Part shown: in pieces, positions 19,003 to 29,694 of the stretch | How the letters are laid out: each line of letters starts with the position of its first letter | Numbering within the stretch: position 1 is the first letter of the stretch | Assembly (NCBI GenBank): GCA_040880465.1 | Contig: JBBDIK010000014.1 | Location: 1 to 64,000, forward strand | Direction: 5' to 3' | Origin: JBBDIK01 sp040880465 | Lineage (GTDB): Bacteria; Actinomycetota; UBA4738; JBBDHU01 | DNA length: 64,000 bases | Notes under the pieces: model-generated | The model's input: only the letters and a program-made list of their open reading frames with translations | What the model was told of the DNA's origin: nothing | Database searches by the model: none | Made by a program: the position numbers and the translations under genes

Positions 19003-19284
19003 ATGGCAGTGCAGGTGAAGGTCCCGACGATCATGCGCAAGCACGTGGGCGGCGAAGCGAAGGTCGAGGGAGACGGAGCCACCCTTTCGGCGCTCCTGGA
19101 CGACCTGGAGGCGAGATATCCGGGTATCACCAAGAACATCCGCTCGGACGACGGTGGCCTGCACCGGTTCATCAATATCTACGTCAACGACGAGGACGTG
19201 CGGTACCTGGGGTCGCTGGACGCGACCCTTGCCGACGGCGACACGGTGTCGATCCTCCCCGCCGTCGCCGGCGGTGCCGATTGA
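19003..19284 (+). CDS. cysO: Ubiquitin-like sulfur carrier, CysO-like, with two residues after GG
   Basis: CysO carries sulfur as a C-terminal thiocarboxylate and hands it to CysM to make cysteine. This 93-residue beta-grasp protein closely follows the mycobacterial protein: VPTIMRKHVGG, LLDDLEARYPGI, LHRFINIYVNDEDVRYLG and the end SILPAVAGG. Unlike that protein it does not end at the diglycine (Gly90-Gly91) but at Ala92-Asp93. The tail must be removed before adenylation is possible, and the JAMM peptidase two genes upstream is the natural candidate. A GGGGAGG ribosome site precedes ATG 19003. The stop overlaps the next start (TTGA, 19281-19284). Confidence 0.92.
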   Translation: MAVQVKVPTIMRKHVGGEAKVEGDGATLSALLDDLEARYPGITKNIRSDDGGLHRFINIYVNDEDVRYLGSLDATLADGDTVSILPAVAGGAD

Positions 19285-20729
19285 GGGGCGCACGGCAGCT
19301 CGGCAGCCGTTGGTCGATCGCCGCTTCGATGGCGGTACTCGTGCTCGCGGCGTGCACCTCGTCCCCGTCTGACGCCGGTGGCGGCCCGCCGCCCAGTCCC
19401 GGTTCCGGGCCACAGTGGTCGCCGAAGGCGGGCGCGGCGTTCACCGAACCCCCGGAACTCGAGAGCGCCAACGGCGTGCTGGAGGCCACCCTCACCGTCG
19501 CGAAGCGCGATCTCGAGATCAGTGGTTCGCCGGTGGTCGGCGCACAGACGTTCACCGACGGGTTCGTCGCCCCGACGCTGGTCGTCAAGCCCGGTGACAC
19601 GATCGAGCTGGACCTGGTCAACGAACTGACGGAAGAGACCAACCTGCATTTCCACGGCTTCCACGTCTCTCCCGACGGGGAGTCGGACAACATCTTCCGC
19701 CATGTGGCCCCGGGGACCACGGCCCACTACCAACTCGAGATCCCGCCGAATCACGAGAACGGGTTGTTCTGGTACCACTCGCACGCGCACGGCATCTCGG
19801 AGGAACAGGTCGCTGCCGGTCTGTCCGGCCTCATCCGGATCGGCAACGTCGAGGATTTGCTCCCGTACCAGGACACGGGCATCGTTTCGCAGGACCTGGC
19901 GATCCGGGACATCCAGATGAAGGGGAACGTCATCCCCGCGGCCGACGAGGAGATGTTCAAGGGCCCCCAGGTCCGTTTGATCAATGGGCAGCTCAAACCG
20001 AAGATGGCGATGCACCCGGGAGAGACCCAGCTCTGGCGGATCGCCAACATCGGCGCGGACCAGTTCTACGACCTGAAGCTGGACGGACACCGGTTCCACG
20101 TCGTAGGCGAGGACGGGAACCCGGTGGCACGGGTGTGGGAGACCGGGCACCTGGTCCTTCCGCCGGGCAAGCGATTCGAGGTGCTCGTGCAGGCAGGTGA
20201 CGCCGGGACCTACGCGCTGCGGACGGTCAAGTACCAGGGTTCCACGCCGATGCCGAACGTCGTGATGGCGACGGTCGAGATCTCCGGCGACGCCATGACG
20301 GCCGGTCCGATCCCCGAGTCGGTGGGTTCGTTCGTTGATCTCGCGGACGCGGATATCGCCGCGCGCCGGACTGAAGTGTTCTCGTTCGCACCCGGCAAGG
20401 AGTTCAAGCCGCAGATCAACGGGAAGTCCTTCGACCCGAACGTCGTCAACGTGCACGCGAAGCTCGGAACCGTCGAGGAGTGGACCCTCAAGAACACCAC
20501 CGACGAGGAACATCCGTTCCACATCCACGTCAACGACTTCCAGGTGATGAGCGTGAACGGCAAGCCGTATCACGCCGCCGGCATGCAGGACGTGGTCCTG
20601 ATCCCGGCCCACGGCGAGGTCGTGATCAGGATGCCGTTCGACGACTACGCCGGGACGTTCGTCTTCCACTGCCACATCCTGGGTCACGAGGACCCGGGCA
20701 TGATGGCGGTCATCGAGGTCGAGGAGTAG
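19281..20729 (+). CDS. Multicopper oxidase lipoprotein
   Basis: A 482-residue exported copper oxidase. The signal peptide ends in a lipobox, VLVLAAC, with Cys25 as the lipidated residue, so the protein is anchored outside the membrane. All four copper-binding segments are present: LHFHGFH (123-128), WYHSHAHG (165-171), EEHPFHIHVNDF, and FHCHILGHEDPGMM with H463, C464, H465, H469 and axial Met474. Such enzymes oxidise cuprous ion, metals or phenols using oxygen. Start TTG 19281 overlaps the carrier's stop codon, so the two are coupled. It lies between the carrier and CysM, which are adjacent in Mycobacterium; its link to sulfur metabolism is unproven. Confidence 0.9.
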   Translation: MRGARQLGSRWSIAASMAVLVLAACTSSPSDAGGGPPPSPGSGPQWSPKAGAAFTEPPELESANGVLEATLTVAKRDLEISGSPVVGAQTFTDGFVAPTLVVKPGDTIELDLVNELTEETNLHFHGFHVSPDGESDNIFRHVAPGTTAHYQLEIPPNHENGLFWYHSHAHGISEEQVAAGLSGLIRIGNVEDLLPYQDTGIVSQDLAIRDIQMKGNVIPAADEEMFKGPQVRLINGQLKPKMAMHPGETQLWRIANIGADQFYDLKLDGHRFHVVGEDGNPVARVWETGHLVLPPGKRFEVLVQAGDAGTYALRTVKYQGSTPMPNVVMATVEISGDAMTAGPIPESVGSFVDLADADIAARRTEVFSFAPGKEFKPQINGKSFDPNVVNVHAKLGTVEEWTLKNTTDEEHPFHIHVNDFQVMSVNGKPYHAAGMQDVVLIPAHGEVVIRMPFDDYAGTFVFHCHILGHEDPGMMAVIEVEE

Positions 20730-20753
20730 GCGGGACGTACCCGGCGGCTCCTC

Positions 20754-20762
20754 TGCGATAAT
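20754..20762 (+). promoter_or_regulatory. Extended -10 of leaderless cysM promoter
   Basis: TGC-GATAAT (extended -10 with TG at 20754-20755 and GATAAT at 20757-20762) is followed by six bases and GTG 20769. No ribosome site lies between. This would let cysM be transcribed apart from the upstream sulfur genes. Confidence 0.55.
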
Positions 20763-20768
20763 CCACCC

Positions 20769-21707
20769 GTGCGTTCGGACGACATCTTCGGTGCCATCGG
20801 GAACACCCCCCTCGTGGGGCTGCCCAAGCTTGCCCCCAAGCCGGGCGTGCGCCTCTGGGCCAAGCTTGAGGGGAACAATCCGACGGGCTCGGTCAAGGAT
20901 CGCATCGCCCTGAAGATGATCGAGGTTGCGGAGGCCTCCGGTGACCTCACTCCGGACAAGACCCTGCTGGAGGCGACCTCGGGCAATACCGGGATCGCGA
21001 TGGCGATGATCGCACGCCGGAAGGGCTACGGCCTGACGGTGGTCCTGCCGAAGAACGCCAGCGAAGAGCGCCTGAAGCTCCTCGAGCTCTTCGGCGCCGA
21101 GATCGTGTTCTCGGATGCCGAGAAGGGAACGAACGGCTCCATCGAAGTGGCCCGGGCGATGGCGGCGGCCGAGGACGTCTACTACATGCCGTTCCAGTAC
21201 GGGAACCCGGCGAACGTCCAAGCTCACTACGAGGGAACCGGCGAGGAGATCGTCCGGGACCTCCCCGAGGTGACGCACTTCATCGCCGGCCTGGGGACGG
21301 GCGGGACGCTGACCGGCACCGGGCGGCGCCTGCACGACCACAACCCCGACGTGAAGGTGATCGCAGCCGAGCCCGAGTTGGGTGATCTCGTCTACGGGCT
21401 CCGCTCGATGGACGACGGATTCATCCCCCCGATCTTCGACGAGTCGGTTCTCGAGCGGAAGTTCCTCGTCAACTCCGCGGACGCGTTGCGCGCCACACGT
21501 CAACTGACCGCGGTCGAGGGCGTCTTCGCCGGCATCTCCTCGGGGGCGGTCGTGCACGTCGCGCAGCGGATCGGCGCGCAGCTCGAGGGCGAGGCCGACA
21601 TCGTCTGCCTGCTCGCCGACGGCGGCTGGAAGTACCTCTCCACCGACGCCTGGGCGCCCGACGAAGGGCGCGCGGAAGAGGGCGTCTCCGAATCGCTCTG
21701 GTGGTAG
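20769..21707 (+). CDS. cysM: Cysteine synthase CysM, O-phosphoserine / CysO-thiocarboxylate type
   Basis: The 312-residue PLP enzyme has the O-acetylserine sulfhydrylase family marks: GNTPLVGLPKL, NPTGSVKDR (PLP lysine), ATSGNTGIAMAM, GLGTGGTLTGTGR and GIFAGISSG-like GVFAGISSGAV. It is closer to mycobacterial CysM than to CysK: the stretch YGLRSMDDGF matches the region of M. tuberculosis CysM holding the arginine that selects O-phosphoserine, and the end KYLSTDAW with a flexible acidic tail is shared. It should take sulfur from the CysO-type carrier. Start GTG 20769 is leaderless by pattern. Four bases downstream murI begins. Confidence 0.92.
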   Translation: MRSDDIFGAIGNTPLVGLPKLAPKPGVRLWAKLEGNNPTGSVKDRIALKMIEVAEASGDLTPDKTLLEATSGNTGIAMAMIARRKGYGLTVVLPKNASEERLKLLELFGAEIVFSDAEKGTNGSIEVARAMAAAEDVYYMPFQYGNPANVQAHYEGTGEEIVRDLPEVTHFIAGLGTGGTLTGTGRRLHDHNPDVKVIAAEPELGDLVYGLRSMDDGFIPPIFDESVLERKFLVNSADALRATRQLTAVEGVFAGISSGAVVHVAQRIGAQLEGEADIVCLLADGGWKYLSTDAWAPDEGRAEEGVSESLWW

Positions 21708-21710
21708 CCG

Positions 21711-22526
21711 GTGGCTGATGACCGGCCCATCGGCATCTTCGACTCCGGTGTCGGCGGCCTGACGGTCGTCCGCGCCGTCATCGAACGGAGCCCGGATGAG
21801 GCGCTCCTGTACCTGGGGGATCGTGCCCGATACCCCTACGGGCCTCGCTCCATCGCCGAGATCCGCGGGTTCGCCGTTGAGATCGCGCGCGAACTCGTCG
21901 CCCATGACGTCAAGCTGTTGGTGGTCGCCTGCAACTCGGTCGAGGTGGCGGCGATCCAGGACGTGGCCGATGCCGGCGGCACGCCGGTTGTGGGTGTGAT
22001 CGACCCGGGCGTGCGTGCCGCCGTGGCCCGCACCCGGACCGGCAAGATCGGCTTGATCGGAACCGAGGCGACGGTGGCCAGCGGGGCGTACGATCGCGCG
22101 CTCGCGCGGGCTGACGGCGGCACCGAACTGCTGGCGGTCGCGTGTCCGGGCGTCGTCGAGCACATCGAGCGGGGCGACACCTCGAGCGCCGAGCTCAGCG
22201 ACCTCCTCGCGGCCTACCTGGCTCCGCTGCGCTCGGCGGGCGTGGACGCGCTGATCCTCGGGTGCACCCACTATCCACTGGTCGCCGACATGATTGCCGC
22301 GCATATGGGCCCGGAGACGGTCCTGGTCTCGTCCGCCGACGCGACCGCCGCAGACGTTGCCTCGGCGCTCGACCGGTTCTCGTTGCGGGCCACGGCGAAC
22401 GGGGGCGGCAGCCGCGAGTTCCTGTGTACGGGCGATCCGGCGGAGTTCCAAGCGCTCGCGCGCCGATTCCTCGGTGAGGACGTCGGAGTCGTGCGGCCGG
22501 TCGAGCTGGCGCCGGTGGAGGCCTGA
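21711..22526 (+). CDS. murI: Glutamate racemase
   Basis: MurI supplies D-glutamate for peptidoglycan. The 271-residue protein has the two catalytic cysteine regions, VVACNSVEVAAIQ and LGCTHYPLV, and the N-terminal IGIFDSGVGGLTV signature. In the first, the usual ACNTA reads ACNSV, still with the catalytic cysteine. Start GTG 21711 is three bases after the cysM stop, and the stop is one base before the next start. Its place after cysM matches the order in Mycobacterium, apart from a rhomboid-family gene missing here. Confidence 0.95.
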   Translation: MADDRPIGIFDSGVGGLTVVRAVIERSPDEALLYLGDRARYPYGPRSIAEIRGFAVEIARELVAHDVKLLVVACNSVEVAAIQDVADAGGTPVVGVIDPGVRAAVARTRTGKIGLIGTEATVASGAYDRALARADGGTELLAVACPGVVEHIERGDTSSAELSDLLAAYLAPLRSAGVDALILGCTHYPLVADMIAAHMGPETVLVSSADATAADVASALDRFSLRATANGGGSREFLCTGDPAEFQALARRFLGEDVGVVRPVELAPVEA

Positions 22527-22527
22527 C

Positions 22528-23274
22528 GTGCGCCTGACCGTCCTGGGGTGCAGCGCGTGGCCGGGCCCCGGCGGTGCCGCGAGTGGGTACCTGGTGCAGC
22601 ACGACGGGTTCAACCTGCTGGTCGACTGCGGGAACGGAACCCTGGCCAAGCTCCAGGAGCACATCGAGATCCGTGACATCGGCGCGGTGCTCGTCACCCA
22701 TGCGCATCCGGACCACTTCGCTGACCTGTACTCTCTCTGGGTCGCGGTGGCGTTCGGCGAGCAGGCCGACCGGGGGATCCCGCTGTATGCCCCGCCGGGC
22801 TTCATGGATACCGTGACGTCGGTATCCGACGAGAGTTCGTCCAGTTATGTGCACGACACGTTCTCCTTCAACCCCGTCCATCCGGGAGGCGAGCAGACCG
22901 TGGGTTCCGTGACGGTGACGGCGTTCGGGATGAACCATCCCCGGGGGGCGGTGGGCTACCGGGTGGAAGCGGGCGGTGCGGTCCTCGCCTATACCGGCGA
23001 CACGGGCCCCACCGATCGGGTCACCGATCTGGCCCGCGGGGCCGGAGCGTTCGTCTGCGAGGCAACCTTCCAGGGCGATCCACCCGACGACTACCCGTTC
23101 CACCTTTCGGGCACCCAGGCGGGGGAGTATGCGACGGCGGCCGGGGTAGAACGCCTGGTGTTGACGCACCTGTGGCCCTCCAACGATGCTGCGGTGACCC
23201 GTTCCCAGGCCGAGCGTGCCTTCGACGGAGAGATCGTGATGGCGGAGAGCGGAATGGAACTGGAGGTCGGATGA
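22528..23274 (+). CDS. Metallo-beta-lactamase-fold hydrolase (Rv1339-like)
   Basis: A 248-residue metallo-beta-lactamase-fold protein with the metal motif THAHPDHFADL, GMNHPRGAVGYRVE, LAYTGDTGPTD and a final LTHLWP. It is in the position and of the size of M. tuberculosis Rv1339, which has been reported as an unusual cAMP phosphodiesterase; that function is plausible but not shown by the sequence. Start GTG 22528 lies one base after the murI stop; the stop overlaps the rph ATG (ATGA-type). It is part of the cysM-to-rdgB operon. Confidence 0.85.
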   Translation: MRLTVLGCSAWPGPGGAASGYLVQHDGFNLLVDCGNGTLAKLQEHIEIRDIGAVLVTHAHPDHFADLYSLWVAVAFGEQADRGIPLYAPPGFMDTVTSVSDESSSSYVHDTFSFNPVHPGGEQTVGSVTVTAFGMNHPRGAVGYRVEAGGAVLAYTGDTGPTDRVTDLARGAGAFVCEATFQGDPPDDYPFHLSGTQAGEYATAAGVERLVLTHLWPSNDAAVTRSQAERAFDGEIVMAESGMELEVG

Positions 23275-23990
23275 CCAGATCGGATGGACGCGGCGCGACC
23301 GACCTTCGGCCGGTGAAGGTCGAACTCGGGTATCAGCAGTGGGCCGAGGGGTCCGTGCTCTTCGACATGGGTGATACGCGGGTCCTCGTCTCGGCCACCG
23401 TCGATGAGCGGGTTCCGCGGTGGATCCAGGGCAGCGGGAAGGGCTGGGTGACCGGCGAGTACTCGATGCTGCCGCGGGCCACGATGGAAAGGACCAGGCG
23501 TGAGGTCGGCAAGGGACGCCCGTCGGGCCGGACCCAGGAGATCCAGCGTCTGATCGGGCGGTCCCTCCGCGCGGTGACCGACATGACCAAGCTCGGCGAG
23601 CGGATGATCACCGTCGACTGTGATGTGTTGCAGGCCGACGGCGGCACCCGGACGGCATCGATCACGGCGGGATATATCGCGCTAGGTCTGGCGGTGCGGG
23701 GCCTGCAGGAAACCGGGGTCGTCAAGGAGGACCCCCTGCGTGATCACGTGGCCGCGGTCTCCTGCGGCATCGTCGGCGGAAGCGAGTTGCTCGATCTGGC
23801 GTACGACGAGGACAAGGACGCCGCGGTCGATTTCAACGTCGTGATGACCGGTGGCGGGGCGCTGGTCGAGGTGCAGGGAACGGCGGAGGGCGAGCCGTTC
23901 TCCCGTGCACAGCTCGACACGATGATCGGATTCGCGGAGGACGGGATCCGGGAGCTCGTCGACGTGCAGAAGCAAGCCCTCGGGCGGTGA
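23271..23990 (+). CDS. rph: Ribonuclease PH
   Basis: RNase PH trims nucleotides from the 3' end of tRNA precursors using phosphate. The 239-residue product has the family marks TRSDGRGATDLRPV, GDTRVLVSATVDERVPRW, GWVTGEYSMLPRAT, RTRREVGKGRPSGRTQEIQRLIGRSLRA (phosphate site) and DCDVLQADGGTRTASI. ATG 23271 overlaps the previous stop; the stop overlaps the rdgB GTG. Several tRNA genes of this window lack encoded CCA, so tRNA 3'-end processing enzymes of this kind are needed in the cell. Confidence 0.96.
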   Translation: MTRSDGRGATDLRPVKVELGYQQWAEGSVLFDMGDTRVLVSATVDERVPRWIQGSGKGWVTGEYSMLPRATMERTRREVGKGRPSGRTQEIQRLIGRSLRAVTDMTKLGERMITVDCDVLQADGGTRTASITAGYIALGLAVRGLQETGVVKEDPLRDHVAAVSCGIVGGSELLDLAYDEDKDAAVDFNVVMTGGGALVEVQGTAEGEPFSRAQLDTMIGFAEDGIRELVDVQKQALGR

Positions 23991-24589
23991 ATCTTCCCGT
24001 GGAACTGGGGATCGCTTCGCACAACCCCGGCAAGATCCGGGAGATCCGCGCGATCTGTGCCGGTTGGCCGGTGCGATGGGTCACCGCCGACGAGGATCCA
24101 CGTGAGTGGCCCGACGTCGAGGAGACGGGCGCAACCTACCTGGAGAACGCGCTGCTGAAGGGACATGAGGTTGCACGGGCGCTCGGGATCCCGGTCGTAG
24201 CCGACGACAGCGGGATCGAAGTCGATGCGCTGGGAGGAGCCCCGGGTCCCCGGTCGGCGCGGTACGCCGGCGAGGCCGCCACCGACGAGCAGAACCTGCA
24301 GGCGCTGATCACGGCGGTGCGGGGGGTTCCCAGGAACGGCCGGACGGCCCGCTACCGATGCGTCGCGGCGATGTGCTGGCCGGACGGGCGTGAGCGGCAC
24401 GCCGAGGCAACGGTTGAGGGGATCCTGATCACGAAGCCGCGGGGCGAGGGCGGGTTCGGGTACGACCCGATCTTCGTGCCGGAGGGCTGGGACGAGACGA
24501 TGGCGGAGCTCCCCCCGGAGCAGAAGGATCGCATCAGCCACCGCGGGCGCGCGTTCCGAGCCCTGGCGGACCTAGTTCGCGCGGCCTGA
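23987..24589 (+). CDS. rdgB: Non-canonical purine NTP pyrophosphatase (RdgB/HAM1)
   Basis: This enzyme removes dITP, ITP and XTP from the nucleotide pool. The 200-residue protein shows the family motifs IASHNPGKIREI, ETGATYLENALLKG, VVADDSGIEVDALGGAPGPRSARYAG and the C-terminal GGFGYDPIFVPEG plus ISHRGRAFRAL. GTG 23987 overlaps the rph stop. It closes the operon that runs from mec. Confidence 0.95.
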   Translation: MNLPVELGIASHNPGKIREIRAICAGWPVRWVTADEDPREWPDVEETGATYLENALLKGHEVARALGIPVVADDSGIEVDALGGAPGPRSARYAGEAATDEQNLQALITAVRGVPRNGRTARYRCVAAMCWPDGRERHAEATVEGILITKPRGEGGFGYDPIFVPEGWDETMAELPPEQKDRISHRGRAFRALADLVRAA

Positions 24590-24615
24590 CGGCGAAGCGG
24601 TACCCTTCCCCCAGC

Positions 24616-24669
24616 ATGGTTGATGCTCGGTCCCCGTTGAAGCCTTCCGCGCCGGCGAGGGTGCGCTGA
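24616..24669 (+). CDS. Possible 17-codon leader peptide of the histidine-kinase gene
   Basis: ATG 24616 opens a frame of 17 codons (MVDARSPLKPSAPARVR) whose TGA overlaps the ATG of the kinase gene (TGATG, 24667-24671). A TACCCT box ends nine bases before it. The frame is rich in proline, alanine and arginine. It could couple translation of the kinase to its own, or the kinase transcript could simply begin here. No similarity to a known leader peptide is recognised. The support is position only. Confidence 0.35.
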   Translation: MVDARSPLKPSAPARVR

Positions 24670-27520
24670 TGCAGGATGAGGCGCTCAGACGGCGGGATCT
24701 GATCATCGACGCCGTCGGTTCGGCGGCGGAGCGGTTCCTGAAAGCCTCGGACTGGCGTGACGCCATCGACCACGTCCTCCGTGAGATCGGGGAGGCGACC
24801 GGGGCGAGCCGCGTTCACCTATACGAGACGGGCTCCTCGGACACCGGGGAACTCACCTGCAGCCTCCGGGACGAATTCGCCGCGCCCGGCATCGAACCTC
24901 AGATCTCCAATCCCCTCGAGCAGGGATTCCCACTCATCTCGGGCGGCTACGGGCGGTGGGTCGACGTGCTGGGTTCGGGCGACCTGATCCAAGGTGTCCG
25001 GGACGAGATGCCGGAGAGCGAGCGCCGCTTCCTCGAGGAGGAGGGGATCCGCTCCGTCCTCGTGGTTCCGATCTTCGTCGAGGACCACTGGTGGGGATGG
25101 ATCGGCTTCGACGAGTGCGAGACCGATCGCGAGTGGACCGCTGCCGAAACGGACGCATTGCGAGCCGCCGCGGGGATCATCGGTGCGGCGATCCAGCGAG
25201 AGCGGATGGAGCAGCGCCACCACGAAGCCGAGGCGAAGTACCAGGCCCTCGTCGAGCAGATCCCGGCGATCGTCTACATCTCGACGGCAGACGACGAGAA
25301 CCGAACGCTCTACATCAGCCCGCAGGTCAAGGACGTCCTCGGCTATCCGCCCGTCGATTGGCTCAGGAAGCCGGATCTGTGGGACGGGCTGGTCCATCCC
25401 GACGAGCGCGATCGGATCCTTGAGGAGGTCGTCAGGACGAACCGCTCTGGAGAGCCGTTCCGAGCCGAATACCGCATGGTGACGCGCTGGGGCAAGCAGA
25501 TCTGGATCCACGAGGAGGCGCACCTCGTCCTGGATCACCGAGGCGAGGGCAGGTACTGGCAGGGCGTGATGATCGATGTGACGCCCCAGAAGCAGGTTGC
25601 CGAACAGCTCCACGAGGCCGAAACCAAGTATCAGGCACTCATCGAACAGGTGCCGGTCATCATCTACACGGAGGATCTGGGTGAGGATGTTGCCGTTTCG
25701 TACATGAGTCCCCGCGTTCGCGACGTCCTCGGCTTCTCCGCCGAGGAGTTCATGGGTGCGTCCGATCTGTGGATGGAGCAGGTCCATCCCGAGGACAAGG
25801 AGCGCGTCGCTGCCGAGGCGGCTCGGGCACAGCGTGAGTCGGATACGTATCTGGTCGAGTACCGCATCTTCACCAAGGACGGCCGGGAGCGATGGTTCTA
25901 CGACGAGGCCGCGCTGATCCTTGGGGAGGAAGGGGAACCGGTCTGCTGGCAAGGTTTCATGATGGACATCACGAACCGCAAGGAGACCGAGGCGGCGCTC
26001 CGCGACGCGGAGGAACGCTTCCGGAACCTCGTCGAGCAAACGCCTGCGATCACCTACATCGAAGCAGTATCGGATGACGTCGGCGAGACCCTCTACATCA
26101 GTCCGCAGGTCGAGACCATCCTCGGGTACCCGTCAGAGGACTGGATCGAGGACCCTGTCAAGTGGCGCGATCTGGTTCACCCCGACGACCTGGAGGCGAT
26201 GGTGGGGTCGTATCGTGTGGGTGCAGATTCGGGAGCCCCCGTCAACATGCAGTACCGGATGCGGGCGCAGGACGGCCGGTGGGTCTGGTTCCGGGACGAG
26301 TCGGCGCTCGTCTACGACCTCGACGGGCAGCCCCAGTTCTGGCAGGGCGTGATGCACGACATCACGTCACAGAAGGAGACCGAAGACCGCATGATCGAGG
26401 CCGAGGAGCGGTACCGGACCCTTATCGAACAGATCCCGGCCGCCGCCTACATCGATGCGTTGCATGGATCGGGCGTCACCATCTACATCAGCCCGCAAGC
26501 GGAAGATCTGCTCGGCTACACCGCGCAGGAGTGGGTGGACGACCCGGATCTGTGGGAGCGGTTGATCCATCCCGACGACCGGGACCGGGTCCTCGAGGAG
26601 GACGAGCGCGTTCGCGACGATCAGCCGTTCGACATGGAATATCGGATGATCCACCGGGACGGTCACGAGGTCTGGATCCACGACCAGGCGCGGCTCGTGT
26701 TCGCTGAGGACGGCCAGCCGCGCTATTGGCAGGGCGTCATGGTGGACATCACCCAGCGCCGCCGCGCTGAGGATCTGGAGGGCGAGCTGCGCGTGGAGCG
26801 GGAGACCGCTCAGCGCCTACGTGACCTGGACGACATGAAGAACACGTTCCTCACGGCCGTCTCCCACGACTTGCGCACTCCACTAGCCGCGATCCTCGGT
26901 CTGTCGATCACCCTGGAGCGTGACGACCTCGGGCTGGTGCAACCCGACGGCCGCGACCTCACGCGCCGCATCTCAGACAACGCGCGCAAGCTGGACCGGC
27001 TGGTGACCGACCTCCTCGACCTCGACCGGCTCACCCGCGGCATCCTGGAACCCAAGCGGCACCCGACGGACGTGGGTGCGCTGGTCCGCAAGGTCGTCGA
27101 CGAGGCCGACTTCCTCGGCGAGCATCCTGTGAGTGTGGAGGCGGAATCGGTCGTGCTGTCCGTCGACGGTGCGAAGGTCGAGCGCATCGTCGAGAACCTG
27201 CTGGCGAACACCGCCCGCCACACGCCCTCGGGCACGCAGGTCTGGGTTCGGGTCGGCCCGAAGGACGGCGGCGTCCTGATCACCATCGAGGATGCAGGCC
27301 CAGGCGTGCTCGACGAGCTCCGCGATTCGGTCTTCGAGCCCTTCCGTCAGGGCGAGGGCGACGACTCGCCATCGCCATCACCGGGCGTCGGGATCGGGCT
27401 CTCGCTCGTGGCGCGTTTCGCCGAACTGCACGGCGGCCGGGCGTGGGTCGACGAGCGTGAGGGCGGCGGCGCTTCGTTCCAGGTATTCCTGCCGCAGTCG
27501 AACGCGCCGACGACGTTCCG

Positions 27521-27524
<4 letters not shown>
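24669..27524 (+). CDS. Soluble sensor histidine kinase: GAF, four PAS/PAC repeats, HisKA, HATPase
   Basis: The 951-residue kinase has no membrane helix. Residues about 20-175 form a GAF-like domain; then follow four tandem PAS/PAC units of about 129 residues each, every unit opening with a sequence like YQALVEQIPAIVYI and closing with YWQGVMIDVTPQK. Next are HisKA with VSHDLRTPLAAI (phospho-His733) and an HATPase with NLLANTARHTP, DAGPGV and GVGIGLSLVARFAELHGG. No response regulator is adjacent, so its partner is elsewhere. A GAGGG sequence and the overlapping short frame precede ATG 24669. It converges on the TgpA gene, with nested stops in CTAA (27521-27524). Ligands are unknown. Confidence 0.92.
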
Positions 27525-29647
<2,123 letters not shown>

Positions 29648-29694
29648 GATGGAGTCCTCGACGGGGAAGCGCGGGCGGGCCGCGCGTTGCCCGC

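Noticed and set aside
19179..22805. Very long open frame on the minus strand across the sulfur operon
   Set aside because: It is antisense to genes with clear catalytic motifs. In GC-rich DNA the complementary frame is often free of stops. Its translation has low-complexity H/R/D/V composition and no family features.
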